Below, piece by piece: positions 35,672-44,038 of a DNA stretch of 64,000 nt (the first letter of the stretch is position 1; every line of letters begins with the position of its first letter). The DNA is taken from contig CAMCWK010000003.1 of NCBI GenBank assembly GCA_945882615.1, positions 62,001 to 126,000 of the forward strand. Reading direction: 5' to 3'. The stretch is from Rhizobium sp. Q54 (GTDB taxonomy: Bacteria; Pseudomonadota; Alphaproteobacteria; Micropepsales; Micropepsaceae). The position numbers and the translations under genes are program-made. The notes beneath the pieces were generated by a model. The model did no database searches and was not told the DNA's origin. It saw nothing but the letters and a program-made list of their open reading frames with translations.

Positions 35672-37006
35672 TCAGTCTTTCTTCAATCCAAAGGCACGGG
35701 CCATGATCTGGATGGGATGTTCGGGTTCGCGCGCCGGCGTTTCGGTATGCGCCACGATATGCTGCGCCGCCAGCGGGCAGTCCGACACGATATGACCGCG
35801 CCCCTGCGTGTTGGCGGCGCGGAACACCGGACGGCCCACCTTGACGGCGACATCATGGGTCGGCTTGACCACGCCGAAGGTGCCGCCATGGCCCGAGCAG
35901 CGCTCGATCACATCCACCGGCGTTTCGGGGACCATCTTCAGCATCTCGGCTGCCTTGGGGCCCATATTCTGGGCCCGGGCGTGGCAGGCCAGATGCACGG
36001 TGACGCCTTCGGGCAGCGGCGTCATTCCGCCCGGCAGGCCGTCCTTCTTGGCGACATCGACGACATACTCGTCGATGTCATAAGTGTGTTCGGCGACCTT
36101 TTTCACATTCTCGTCGTCGGGCACGATCAGCGCCCATTCGAATTTCAGCATCAGCCCGCAGGACGCGGTCAGCGCCACGATGTCGTAGCCGTCATCGATC
36201 AGCTTCACCAATTCCTTGGAGACCTTGGTGGCGTTGGACGCGACCCGCGCCAGCTCGGCCTGTTCCAGGAACGGCATGCCGCAGCAGCCGGGATAGGCGA
36301 CTTTGGTTTCCACGCCGATATGGTTGAGCACGGCGCGCGCATCCATCCCGGTTTCCGGCTTGTTGTAATTGACGAAGCAGGTGGCATAGAGCGCCGCCTT
36401 GCGCCTGCCGAAGGCGGGCGCGGCGCTGTTGACCGTGCCTTCTTCATGCTTGTCGGCGGATACAAAAGTGCGGCTGTGGAATTTGGGCAGGGGCGCCTTG
36501 GCGTCGATGCCGGTGACTTTTTCCATCACGGGGCGGGTCAGCTTGTTGTCCACATTGCTGGCCCAGTTGACCAGCGGCGCCACGGGCCGCGCCATCGCGC
36601 CGTTGCGGTCCATCTCGGCCAGCTGCTTCTGGATGAACTCGCCCTTGTTCTTTCCCGCATTGGCAAAGCGGTGGCGCAGCATCAGGTGCGGGAAATCCAG
36701 CATGAAGGGATGCGGCGGCACGTAGGGGCACTTGGTCATGAAGCACATGTCGCAAAGCGTGCAGGCTTCGACCACCGGCTTGAAGTCTTCGGATTTCAGG
36801 CTTTCAACATCTTCGGCCGGGCTGTTGTCGATCAGGTCGAACAGGCGCGGGAAGGAATCGCAGAGATTGAAGCAGCGGCGGCAGCCATGACAGATGTCGA
36901 AGACGCGGCGCATCTCCGCATCCAGCTTCACCGGATCGGCGAAATCCGGGTCCTGCCACTTGATGATTTCGCGGGTGGGGGCCTCGAGGCTGCCTTCGCC
37001 GGTCAT
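35672..37006 (-). CDS. Heterodisulfide-reductase-related Fe-S protein (GlpC/HdrD-like)
   Basis: A 444-residue cytoplasmic redox protein. Two [4Fe-4S] ferredoxin motifs are near the N-terminus: CHGCRRCFNLC (about 34-44) and CTLCDMCFMTKCPY (about 76-89). The C-terminal half carries CCG-type domains (YPGCCGMPF and ERCSGHGGTFG), the non-cubane cluster or disulfide-handling sites of HdrB/GlpC proteins. It is the middle member of the conserved rubrerythrin / Fe-S / DUF3501 set, probably passing electrons to rubrerythrin for peroxide reduction. It lies 85 bp after rubrerythrin, with a terminator in the gap, so its expression may depend on read-through or its own promoter. Confidence 0.88.
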   Translation of the reverse strand: MTGEGSLEAPTREIIKWQDPDFADPVKLDAEMRRVFDICHGCRRCFNLCDSFPRLFDLIDNSPAEDVESLKSEDFKPVVEACTLCDMCFMTKCPYVPPHPFMLDFPHLMLRHRFANAGKNKGEFIQKQLAEMDRNGAMARPVAPLVNWASNVDNKLTRPVMEKVTGIDAKAPLPKFHSRTFVSADKHEEGTVNSAAPAFGRRKAALYATCFVNYNKPETGMDARAVLNHIGVETKVAYPGCCGMPFLEQAELARVASNATKVSKELVKLIDDGYDIVALTASCGLMLKFEWALIVPDDENVKKVAEHTYDIDEYVVDVAKKDGLPGGMTPLPEGVTVHLACHARAQNMGPKAAEMLKMVPETPVDVIERCSGHGGTFGVVKPTHDVAVKVGRPVFRAANTQGRGHIVSDCPLAAQHIVAHTETPAREPEHPIQIMARAFGLKKD

Positions 37007-37030
37007 GAAGTATCCGCTGCTGGAATGCCT

Positions 37031-37071
37031 GAAAGAAAAACAGCCGCGCGAAGTTTTCGTTCGCGCGGCTG
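37031..37071 (-). terminator. Strong Rho-independent terminator after rubrerythrin
   Basis: The 12-base arms CAGCCGCGCGAA (37041-37052) and TTCGCGCGGCTG (37060-37071) are exact complements. On the minus strand they are followed by TTTTTCTTTC. This would limit transcription from rubrerythrin into the Fe-S gene. Confidence 0.9.
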
Positions 37072-37091
37072 GGTCAACTTAAAACGTCAAA

Positions 37092-37514
37092 TTACTTGCC
37101 CAGCGTATCGAGGGCCTTCTGGAAACGGCCGGCATGGCTCTTCTCGGCTTTCGCCAGGGTCTCGAACCAGTCGGCGATTTCGTCAAAGCCTTCGGTGCGC
37201 GCGGTCTTGGCCATGCCCGGATACATGTCGGTATATTCGTGGGTCTCGCCCGCGATCGACGCCTTCAGGTTGGCGTCGGTGGCGCCGATCGGCTCGCCGG
37301 TGGCCGGATCGCCGACTTCTTCCAGATATTCCAGATGGCCGTGGGCGTGGCCGGTTTCGCCTTCCGCGGTGGAGCGGAACACGGCGGCGACATCGTTATG
37401 GCCTTCGACGTCGGCCTTCTGCGCGAAATAGAGATAGCGGCGGTTCGCCTGGCTTTCGCCCGCGAAGGCCTCTTTGAGATTTTCCCAGGTCTTGGTGTCT
37501 TTCAGTGCGGGCAT
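37092..37514 (-). CDS. Rubrerythrin-type ferritin-like diiron protein
   Basis: A 140-residue four-helix protein. The metal ligands of a ferritin-like diiron site are visible: Glu in [12 protein letters not shown], the ExxH of [11 protein letters not shown], Glu in [12 protein letters not shown] and ExxH-like [11 protein letters not shown]. The C-terminal rubredoxin domain of classical rubrerythrins is absent, so electrons must come from another protein, plausibly the adjacent Fe-S protein. Rubrerythrins reduce hydrogen peroxide. ATG at 37514 is chosen because GGAGAGG lies three bases upstream. An Irr-like operator is 62 bp upstream of the start. Confidence 0.93.
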   Translation of the reverse strand: MPALKDTKTWENLKEAFAGESQANRRYLYFAQKADVEGHNDVAAVFRSTAEGETGHAHGHLEYLEEVGDPATGEPIGATDANLKASIAGETHEYTDMYPGMAKTARTEGFDEIADWFETLAKAEKSHAGRFQKALDTLGK

Positions 37515-37575
37515 GCGCCTCTCCATAAAACTTTCGGCGCAACACTGTTCCTGCCGCGGCCAGCTGTCAACGGGA

Positions 37576-37590
37576 TTAGAACGATTCTAA
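37576..37590. promoter_or_regulatory. Irr-box-like operator upstream of rubrerythrin
   Basis: TTAGAACGATTCTAA is a perfect TTAGAA-N3-TTCTAA inverted repeat. It matches the iron-control element recognised by Irr in alphaproteobacteria as I know it. It lies between irr and rubrerythrin and probably governs the latter. Confidence 0.75.
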
Positions 37591-37626
37591 ACTATGAGAA
37601 TGACTCGCAGGACGCGGTCTGCGGCG

Positions 37627-38061
37627 CTAGCTGCGCCGCACGCGCACGACAACGTCCACGCGGTCGACGGCAAGACCCGGCGGCGGCGCGGGAACGCCCG
37701 CCACCGCGATGGTTTCGCCCGGAATGTCGATCAGCATGCCTTCGCTCTCCAGGAAGAAATGCTGATGATCGCCGGTATTGGTATCGAAATAGCTGCGCGA
37801 GGAATCCACGATCACCTGGCGCAAAAGGCCCGCCTGGGTGAACTGATGCAGGGTGTTGTAGACCGTGGCCAGCGACACTTTCACGCCCGCGTCCGACACT
37901 TCATCATGCAGGCTTTCCGCCGTCACATGCCGGTCACAGGTCTTGAACAACAGGCTGGCCAGTTCGACCCGCTGGCGGGTTGGACGCAGGCCGGCATGGC
38001 GCAGCCGGGCCGTCGCGGCGGCGGTCATCTCCTTGGCGGATTCACGCAAAGTCTTGACCAT
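37627..38061 (-). CDS. irr: Iron response regulator Irr (Fur family)
   Basis: A 144-residue Fur-family DNA-binding protein. The winged-helix part has LRPTRQRVELASLLF, HVTAESLHDEV and SLATVYNTLHQFTQAGLL, and the dimer/metal part has FDTNTGDHQHFFLE. The CxxC zinc sites of Fur are missing, as in Irr. Irr controls iron and haem genes under iron limitation and is degraded or inactivated through haem. The cluster with fabA and the two TTAGAA-N3-TTCTAA sites supports Irr over Fur, PerR or Mur. ATG 38061 is favoured over the ATG nine codons upstream because the alignment with the family begins there. Divergent from fabA. Confidence 0.88.
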   Translation of the reverse strand: MVKTLRESAKEMTAAATARLRHAGLRPTRQRVELASLLFKTCDRHVTAESLHDEVSDAGVKVSLATVYNTLHQFTQAGLLRQVIVDSSRSYFDTNTGDHQHFFLESEGMLIDIPGETIAVAGVPAPPPGLAVDRVDVVVRVRRS

Positions 38062-38134
38062 GGGCCTTTGATCCTTTGGGGTTCGCAACCTGTGCGATTG
38101 TGGGCAACCCTGCTAAACTAGGCCACAATATATG

Positions 38135-38149
38135 TTAGAACGTTTCTAA
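38135..38149. promoter_or_regulatory. Irr-box-like operator between irr and fabA
   Basis: TTAGAACGTTTCTAA is again a perfect TTAGAA-N3-TTCTAA inverted repeat, differing from the rubrerythrin site only in the spacer. It is 74 bp from the irr start and 92 bp from the fabA start, so it could mediate irr autoregulation and fabA control. Confidence 0.75.
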
Positions 38150-38240
38150 GCAACAAGGGACGGGTTGGCGGTAGCCCATCTGCCGCTTTTGGGGTAGGGA
38201 ACCCCGAGGGAAACTCCAGAGTTTTCAAGGGATAGGAAAA

Positions 38241-38801
38241 GTGGACCAGCCGTTGCGGAAATCCAGTTTCGACCTTCAGGGCCTGTTGGCCTGCGCCCGC
38301 GGCGACCTGTTCGGTCCGGGCAACGCCCAGTTGCCCATGCCGCCCATGCTGATGTTCGACCGCATCACCACCATCACCGCCGATGGCGGCGAGGACGGCA
38401 AGGGTCAGGTGATCGCCGAATTCGATATCAACCCGGATCTGTGGTTCTTCAAATGCCATTTCGAAGGCGATCCGGTGATGCCCGGCTGCCTGGGTCTGGA
38501 TGCCTTGTGGCAGATGGTCGGATTCTTCCTGGGCTGGATGGGCGGGCAGGGACGCGGCCGCGCGCTGGGCGTGGACGAGGTCAAGTTCACCGGCATGGTG
38601 CTGCCCACCGCCAAGAAGATCACCTATATCGTCAATCTCAAGCGCGTGATCATGCGCAAGCTGGTGCTGGGCATTGCCGATGGCATCATGAAGGTGGACG
38701 GCAAAGTCATCTATGAAGCCAAGGGTCTGCGTGTCGGCCTGTTCACCGATGCGGCCGCGGCCCTGGCGGCACAGGGCAGCAAGGCGCCAGCCTCCGCCTG
38801 A
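38241..38801 (+). CDS. fabA: 3-hydroxydecanoyl-[ACP] dehydratase/isomerase FabA
   Basis: A 186-residue enzyme that dehydrates beta-hydroxydecanoyl-ACP and isomerises it to cis-3-decenoyl-ACP, the branch point to unsaturated fatty acids. Catalytic His73 ([12 protein letters not shown]) and Asp87 (LGLDALWQ) are present. Length is slightly above E. coli FabA (172). It starts with GTG, with AGGAAAA just upstream. It is first of fabA-fabB-fabI on one strand and divergent from irr with an Irr-box-like site between them, which suggests iron-linked control. Confidence 0.96.
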   Translation: MDQPLRKSSFDLQGLLACARGDLFGPGNAQLPMPPMLMFDRITTITADGGEDGKGQVIAEFDINPDLWFFKCHFEGDPVMPGCLGLDALWQMVGFFLGWMGGQGRGRALGVDEVKFTGMVLPTAKKITYIVNLKRVIMRKLVLGIADGIMKVDGKVIYEAKGLRVGLFTDAAAALAAQGSKAPASA

Positions 38802-38808
38802 AAAAATT

Positions 38809-38880
38809 CCTCACCCCTTCGACAAGCTCAGGGTGAGGACAAACTCCAATCCTCATGCTGAGCTTGTCGAAGCATGAGCG
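38809..38880. repeat. Intergenic palindromic repeat, family B, copy 2
   Basis: Two hairpins, CCTTCGACAAGCTCAGGG within CTCACC...GGTGAG arms and CTCATGCTGAGC with GAGCATG-type complement, sit between fabA and fabB and may weaken read-through. Related to 35593-35662 and 51456-51518. Confidence 0.85.
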
Positions 38881-38895
38881 CGTAAAAAGGTTCTT

Positions 38896-40116
38896 ATGAG
38901 AAGAGTGGTCGTTACCGGCCTCGGCATCGTGTCCTCCATTGGCAACAACGCCGATGAAGTCACGCAGTCCCTGCGCCTGGCGCGTTCCGGCATTGTCGCG
39001 GCGGAAGATTATATTCGCCTGGGTTTTCGCTCCCAGGTGCATGGCAGCCTGAAGATAAACCTGGATGAAGTGGTGGACCGCCGCGCCCGGCGCTTCCAGG
39101 GCGACGGCGCCGGCTATTGCTGGGTGGCGATGAACCAGGCCATCGCCGATGCGGGTCTCGGCGAAGATCTGGTTTCCAATCCGCGCACCGGCCTCATTGC
39201 GGGGTCCGGTGGCCCCAGCACCAAGGCCATCGTCCAGGCCGCCGACATTACCCGCCAGAACAATTCTCCCAAGCGCGTCGGGCCTTTCGCGGTGCCCAAG
39301 GCGATGTCTTCGACCGTCAGCGCCAATCTTTCCACCTGGTTCAAGACCAAGGGCTACAATTATTCCATCTCCTCGGCCTGCTCGACCTCGGCCAACTGTA
39401 TCGGCAATGCCTTTGAACTGATCCAGTGGGGCAAGCAGGACGTAATGTTCGCGGGCGGCGGCGAGGAACTGGATTGGACGCTCAGCGAATTGTTCGACGC
39501 GATGGGCGCCATGTCGTCCAAGTTTAATGCCTCGCCCGAAAGCGCCAGCCGCGCCTATGACCTGGGCCGCGACGGCTTTGTGATTTCCGGCGGCGGTGGC
39601 ATTCTGGTGTTGGAAGAGCTGGAACACGCCAAGGCGCGCGGCGCGAAAATCTATGCCGAGCTGGTGGGCTATGGCGCCACCGCCGATGGCGCCGACATGG
39701 TCGCCCCGTCGGGCGAGGGCGCGGTGCGCTGCATGCAGATGGCGCTGGAAGGCGTGAAAGCGCCGGTGGACTACATCAATCCGCACGCCACCTCGACACC
39801 GGTTGGCGACATTCCCGAAATCAACGCCATCAAGACGGTGTTTGGCGCCAAGACCCCGCCGATCAGCGCCACCAAGTCGCTGACCGGTCACAGCCCGGGC
39901 GCGGCCGGCGTGCATGAGGCGATCTACACGCTGCTGATGATGAAGAACAACTTCATCTGCGAAAGCGCCAATATCCAGATCCTCGATCCGGCCGTCGAAG
40001 GCGCCAATATCGTGCGCCAGCGCATCGACAACGCCCAGATCAATGTCGCTTTGTCCAACAGCTTCGGCTTTGGCGGCACCAACGCCTCGCTGGTCTTCCA
40101 GCGTTTTGAGAACTGA
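38896..40116 (+). CDS. fabB: 3-oxoacyl-[ACP] synthase I FabB
   Basis: A 406-residue condensing enzyme that elongates acyl-ACP with malonyl-ACP and is needed for unsaturated fatty acids. The nucleophile Cys162 ([12 protein letters not shown]) and the two His residues ([11 protein letters not shown] near 298 and [11 protein letters not shown] near 333) form the Cys-His-His site. The C-terminal [11 protein letters not shown] motif is intact. FabB rather than FabF is supported by its place after fabA and by its length. Followed 39 bp later by fabI. Confidence 0.95.
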   Translation: MRRVVVTGLGIVSSIGNNADEVTQSLRLARSGIVAAEDYIRLGFRSQVHGSLKINLDEVVDRRARRFQGDGAGYCWVAMNQAIADAGLGEDLVSNPRTGLIAGSGGPSTKAIVQAADITRQNNSPKRVGPFAVPKAMSSTVSANLSTWFKTKGYNYSISSACSTSANCIGNAFELIQWGKQDVMFAGGGEELDWTLSELFDAMGAMSSKFNASPESASRAYDLGRDGFVISGGGGILVLEELEHAKARGAKIYAELVGYGATADGADMVAPSGEGAVRCMQMALEGVKAPVDYINPHATSTPVGDIPEINAIKTVFGAKTPPISATKSLTGHSPGAAGVHEAIYTLLMMKNNFICESANIQILDPAVEGANIVRQRIDNAQINVALSNSFGFGGTNASLVFQRFEN

Positions 40117-40155
40117 TGTCCCAGAATGGAACAGAAAACCCCGCGGGATCACATC

Positions 40156-41013
40156 ATGGCTGAGGCCAAAACGGGACTGATGGCCGGCAAGCGCGGCCTG
40201 ATCATGGGGGTGGCGAACGACCATTCCATCGCCTGGGGCATCGCCCAGATGCTGGCCTCGCAGGGTGCGGAGATCGCCTTTACCTATCAGGGTGACGCCC
40301 AGGCCAAGCGGTTAAAGCCGCTGGCGGCCTCGATCGGCTCGTCCATCGTGCTGCACGCCGATGTCGAAAGCGACGAACAGCTCGACGCCGTCTTCGCCGC
40401 CCTGAAGAAGGAATGGGGCACTATCGACTTCCTGGTTCACTCCCTGGCCTTTTCCGATCGTGACGAACTCAAGGGCCGCTACGTCGATACCAGCCGCGTC
40501 AACTTCGCCAAAACCCTCGATATTTCCTGCTATTCCTTCACCGCCGTCGCCAACCGCGCCGCCAAGATGATGACCAGGGGCGGCAGCCTGGTAACCTTGT
40601 CCTATCTCGGCGCCCAGCGCGTCATGCCCAACTACAACGTCATGGGAATTGCAAAGGCGGCGCTGGAAGCCAGTGTCCGCTATCTCGCGGCCGATCTGGG
40701 CCGCGACAATATCCGCGTCAATGCCATCTCCGCCGGGCCAATGCGCACCCTGGCGGGCGCGGCCGTGGGTGATGCCCGCACCGTGTTCAAATGGAACAAG
40801 GCGCATGCCCCGCTCAAGCGAACCGTGGAACTTAACCATGTCGGCGGCGCGGCATTGTACTTGCTTAGTGACCTGGCAGGTGGTGTCACCGGCGAAATTC
40901 ATTTCGTCGACTCCGGCTTCAACGTGATCGGCATGCCGCCGACCGCGGATCTGAACGGATGGACTCCGCCCGAGAATGGCCAGGAGCATCCCGATGGGCG
41001 TGCGGATTCATGA
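40156..41013 (+). CDS. fabI: Enoyl-[ACP] reductase FabI
   Basis: A 285-residue NAD(P)H-dependent reductase completing each elongation cycle. The cofactor site GLIMGVANDHSIAWGIA and the catalytic Tyr150, Tyr160 and Lys167 (LSYLG and YNVMGIAK, Y-x6-K) are present. An in-frame ATG ten codons upstream (40126) exists, but the conserved sequence starts after 40156. It is third in the fab set and its last 20 bp overlap the start of the DUF4893 gene, implying translational coupling. FabI is the target of triclosan-type inhibitors. Confidence 0.94.
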   Translation: MAEAKTGLMAGKRGLIMGVANDHSIAWGIAQMLASQGAEIAFTYQGDAQAKRLKPLAASIGSSIVLHADVESDEQLDAVFAALKKEWGTIDFLVHSLAFSDRDELKGRYVDTSRVNFAKTLDISCYSFTAVANRAAKMMTRGGSLVTLSYLGAQRVMPNYNVMGIAKAALEASVRYLAADLGRDNIRVNAISAGPMRTLAGAAVGDARTVFKWNKAHAPLKRTVELNHVGGAALYLLSDLAGGVTGEIHFVDSGFNVIGMPPTADLNGWTPPENGQEHPDGRADS

Positions 41014-41596
41014 CGTATTTTTGGCGACAGCGCTGACGCTGGCTGTCGCAACACCTGTGCTCGCCAATTGGCAGGACAGGGCTTCCTCCCCCGATACCGA
41101 CCGTTTGGTGCAGCTGCCGCAGACCCGCGCCCGCGCGCTGGAAGACGCCCGCACCGGCGAAGGCCGTGGCGACTGGCGTGCTATCCCGCGCGTGATGCAG
41201 GCCGAGGGCCGCGCCATTCCCGCCCGCGCCATGATTGGCAACTGGCGCTGCCGCCAGATCAAGCTGGGCGGCGTGTCGGCCTATATGGTCTATAACCAGT
41301 GGTTCAACTGCCGCATTCGTCCCCACAATGGCGGCCTGGTATTCGAGAAATTGAATGGCAGCCAGCGCATGGCCGGCTTCCTTTATCCGGAAAATGGCGC
41401 CTGGGTGTATCTGGGCTCATCGGCGGTGCGGGGCGAGCGCATCGACCCCTATTCCGGCCGCACGCCGTCCATCGGCGCGGCGGTGACGCCCGACGATCAG
41501 ATCGGTCTGTTGACGGGTATCGGCAACAATCACCTGCGGCTGGAAATTCCGGCGGTACAGGAGTCCTTGCTGGATGTGGTGGAATTGGTGCGCTAG
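40994..41596 (+). CDS. DUF4893 family exported protein
   Basis: A 200-residue protein. AGGAG seven bases before the ATG at 40994 and the signal peptide (VFLATALTLAVATPVLA) fix the start inside the fabI 3' end. The mature protein has NWQDRASSPDTDRLVQLPQTRARALEDAR and MIGNWRCRQIKLGG, which I recognise as DUF4893, a family of unknown function. Two Cys residues (WRCRQ and FNCRIRP) may pair in the periplasm. It probably rides on fab transcription. A hairpin-rich repeat follows. Confidence 0.8.
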   Translation: MGVRIHDVFLATALTLAVATPVLANWQDRASSPDTDRLVQLPQTRARALEDARTGEGRGDWRAIPRVMQAEGRAIPARAMIGNWRCRQIKLGGVSAYMVYNQWFNCRIRPHNGGLVFEKLNGSQRMAGFLYPENGAWVYLGSSAVRGERIDPYSGRTPSIGAAVTPDDQIGLLTGIGNNHLRLEIPAVQESLLDVVELVR

Positions 41597-41599
41597 CGA

Positions 41600-41815
41600 A
41601 AACTAGTCATCCCCGGCGAGTGGCGGCGATAGCCGCCGCGAGGGAAGGGGATCCATCTATCCAGCCGCGCGATACTCCGCATGGATTCCCGTTCCAGCCG
41701 CTCGCGTTGCTCGCGGCGTTCGTTGCTCGAATGGCCTGCCGGCCATTCGTTCGCTACGCGAACCGCTCCTCACCCCCTCGCATTGCTACGCAACGCGAGG
41801 CCGGGAATGACAGAA
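41600..41815. repeat. Hairpin-rich intergenic region between DUF4893 and carA
   Basis: In about 215 bp there are several exact palindromes: GGCGGCGATAGCCGCC, CGAATGGCCTGCCGGCCATTCG-type, GCGTTGCTCGCGGCGTTCG, and CTCGC-ATTGCTACGCAAC-GCGAG, ending in GGGAATGACAG. There is no coding frame with a ribosome-binding site. It separates convergent genes and looks like a degenerate repeat array rather than a gene. Confidence 0.65.
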
Positions 41816-41818
41816 AAG

Positions 41819-43012
41819 CTAAGCGCGCTTCTTGGCGGCCTCAGCGAAACGCTCGAACAGGTAATGCGAATCCATCGGGCCGGGTGAGGCTTCGGGATGG
41901 TACTGGACGCTGAACACGTCCTTGCCGTCCAGCGCGATGCCGCAATTGGTGTCGTCGAACAGCGAGACATGGGTTTCCTTGACGCCCTTGGGCAGGCTGT
42001 CGCGATCCACCGTGAAGCCGTGGTTCATCGACACGATTTCCACCTTGCCGGTGGTCAGGTCCTTGACCGGGTGATTGGCGCCGTGATGGCCCTGCGCCAT
42101 CTTTCTGGTTTTCGCGCCGAGCGCCAGGCCCAGCATCTGATGGCCCAGGCAGATGCCGAACACCGGCACGTCCGCCTTGATCACGCCCTGGATGGTGGGA
42201 ATGGAATAGGCGCCGGTCGCCGCCGGATCGCCCGGACCGTTGGACAACAGCACGCCATGCGGCTTGTGCTTGAGGACTTCTTCGGCGGTGGAATTGGCGG
42301 GCACCACGGTGATGTCGGCGCCCATCCCGGCCAAGAGGCGCAGGATGTTGCGCTTGACGCCATAGTCGATGACGGTGACGCGGAAGCTCGGCTTGCCTTC
42401 GGTCGCATAACCTTCGTTCCAGGCCCAGGGCATCTCGTCCCACTTATAGGTCTGGGTCGAGGAGACATCCTTGGCCAGGTCCAGGCCTTCCAGGCCCGCG
42501 AATGACTTGGCCTGTTTGATCAGCGCCTCGCGGTCCAGTTCGGCGTCACCCAGATTGACCACCACGCCATGCGGCATGCCCTTTTCGCGGATCAGGCTGG
42601 TCAGGGCGCGGGTGTCGATGCCGGCGATGGCGGGAATGTTGTGCTTCTTCAGCCAGCCGTCCAGCGCCAGCAGGCTGCGATAGTTGGACGGGTGGGCCGC
42701 GTCGGCGCGCACCACCAGGCCGCGCACCACCGGCGTCACGGTCTCGATGTCTTCGTCATTGGTGCCGACAATGCCGATATGGGGAAAGGTGAAGGCCACG
42801 ATCTGCCCGGCATAGGAGGGATCGGACAGGATCTCCTGATAGCCGGTCATGGCGGTGTTGAAGCAGACTTCACCGATGGCGCTGCCCACCGCGCCGAAGC
42901 CAGTGCCTTCGAAAAAGGTGCCGTCCGCCAGCATCAAGCCTCCTTTGCTGAAGGGGGCGCGCGAAAACACGTCCCCCGCGACGGCGGAGTGGGCTTTTGA
43001 TGCATCGGTCAT
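41819..43012 (-). CDS. carA: Carbamoyl-phosphate synthase small subunit
   Basis: A 397-residue glutaminase subunit that hydrolyses glutamine and passes ammonia to CarB for carbamoyl phosphate (arginine and pyrimidine synthesis). The N-terminal domain has GLMLADGTFFEGTGFG and FNTAMTGYQEILSDPSYAGQ. The class I glutamine amidotransferase domain has FGICLGHQMLGLA (nucleophile Cys) and VQYHPEASPGP. Length is standard. carB is not in the window. Divergent from yqeY with a 137-bp gap. No pyrimidine attenuator was recognised. Confidence 0.95.
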   Translation of the reverse strand: MTDASKAHSAVAGDVFSRAPFSKGGLMLADGTFFEGTGFGAVGSAIGEVCFNTAMTGYQEILSDPSYAGQIVAFTFPHIGIVGTNDEDIETVTPVVRGLVVRADAAHPSNYRSLLALDGWLKKHNIPAIAGIDTRALTSLIREKGMPHGVVVNLGDAELDREALIKQAKSFAGLEGLDLAKDVSSTQTYKWDEMPWAWNEGYATEGKPSFRVTVIDYGVKRNILRLLAGMGADITVVPANSTAEEVLKHKPHGVLLSNGPGDPAATGAYSIPTIQGVIKADVPVFGICLGHQMLGLALGAKTRKMAQGHHGANHPVKDLTTGKVEIVSMNHGFTVDRDSLPKGVKETHVSLFDDTNCGIALDGKDVFSVQYHPEASPGPMDSHYLFERFAEAAKKRA

Positions 43013-43149
43013 GGGAGGCCTCGAATTTGCGCGAAAATAGGGAGCGCGCGCCCAACCGTCAACCCAAACTTATCCAGCGATTTCAAGGCGTTGGAATTAT
43101 CCACCGATTCCCGTTAGGTTCCGCAGCCCAAGAAATGAAAGAGATTCCC

Positions 43150-43614
43150 ATGTCCCTGCGCGCCCAGCTCAACGATGCCATGAAGGAAGCCATGAAGGCC
43201 AAGGACGCCAAGCGCCTGGCCACGGTGCGCCTGATCCTGGCGGCGCTGAAGGATCGCGACATCGCCGCGCGCAGCGAAACCAACAAGGAACTGGTGGGGG
43301 ATGATGACATCCTCACCTTGCTGGCCAAGATGATCAAGCAGCGCGAGGAATCGGCCACCGCCTTCGATGCCGGCAACCGCCCGGAAATGGCCGCTGGCGA
43401 GCGCGAGGAGATCGCGGTGATCCGCACCTTCATGCCCGCCCAGATGGACGATGCCGCGCTGAAAGACGCCGTGACGAAAACCATTGCCGAAGTGGGCGCC
43501 GCGTCGGTCAAGGACATGGGCAAGGTGATGGCGGTATTGAAGGAACGCTTCGCCGGCCAGATGGACTTCTCGAAAGCCAGCGCCGCCACCAAAGACGCAC
43601 TTTCGGGAAAGTGA
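43150..43614 (+). CDS. GatB/YqeY domain protein
   Basis: A 154-residue helical protein of the YqeY family (LNDAMKEAMKAKDAKRLATVRLILAALKDRDIAAR, then DMGKVMAVLKERFAGQMDFSKAS), related to the tail domain of the GatB amidotransferase subunit that contacts tRNA. Function is not established. In many alphaproteobacteria it stands between carA and dnaG, as here. ATG 43150 is used. An ATG at 43135 is in frame but lies before the conserved part. The stop overlaps the GNAT start by 4 bp. Confidence 0.9.
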   Translation: MSLRAQLNDAMKEAMKAKDAKRLATVRLILAALKDRDIAARSETNKELVGDDDILTLLAKMIKQREESATAFDAGNRPEMAAGEREEIAVIRTFMPAQMDDAALKDAVTKTIAEVGAASVKDMGKVMAVLKERFAGQMDFSKASAATKDALSGK

Positions 43615-44033
43615 GCATCAAGCTCGCCGTCAGCGATGCCGACATCCGCCGCTGCGCCGGGGTTATGCAGCAACTGCGCCCGGCGATCGGCGAAGACGAG
43701 TTCGTTGCGCGCGCCAAGCGTCAGCAGGCGGAAGAAAAATGGCAGCTCGCCTATCTGGAAGAGGGCGGCGAAGTGGTCGCGGTCACCGGCTTTCGCATCC
43801 TGGACTGCATGGCCACTGGCAAGACCCTGTATGTCGATGATCTGGTGACGCGCGAGGACCGGCGTTCAAAAGGCTTCGGCGAAAAACTGCTGACCTGGAT
43901 GGAACAGTTGGCGCGCGAGGAAGGCTGCGCTGTGCTGCGGCTGGATTCCGGTACGCATCGCACTGGGGCGCACAAATTCTACTTCCGGATGGGCATGCCC
44001 ATCGTCAGCTTCCATTTCATGAAGACGCTATAG
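43611..44033 (+). CDS. GNAT family N-acetyltransferase
   Basis: A 140-residue acetyl-CoA-dependent acetyltransferase. The acetyl-CoA loop RRSKGFGEKLLTWM (R-x-x-G-x-G/A) and the preceding TLYVDDLVTRED strand are clear, and the C-terminal HRTGAHKFYFRMGMP is typical of GNAT proteins. It starts with GTG inside the yqeY stop (GTGA), so translation is coupled. Substrate unknown. Its presence between yqeY and dnaG is not the usual arrangement. Confidence 0.85.
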   Translation: MSIKLAVSDADIRRCAGVMQQLRPAIGEDEFVARAKRQQAEEKWQLAYLEEGGEVVAVTGFRILDCMATGKTLYVDDLVTREDRRSKGFGEKLLTWMEQLAREEGCAVLRLDSGTHRTGAHKFYFRMGMPIVSFHFMKTL

Positions 44034-44038
44034 ACGCG

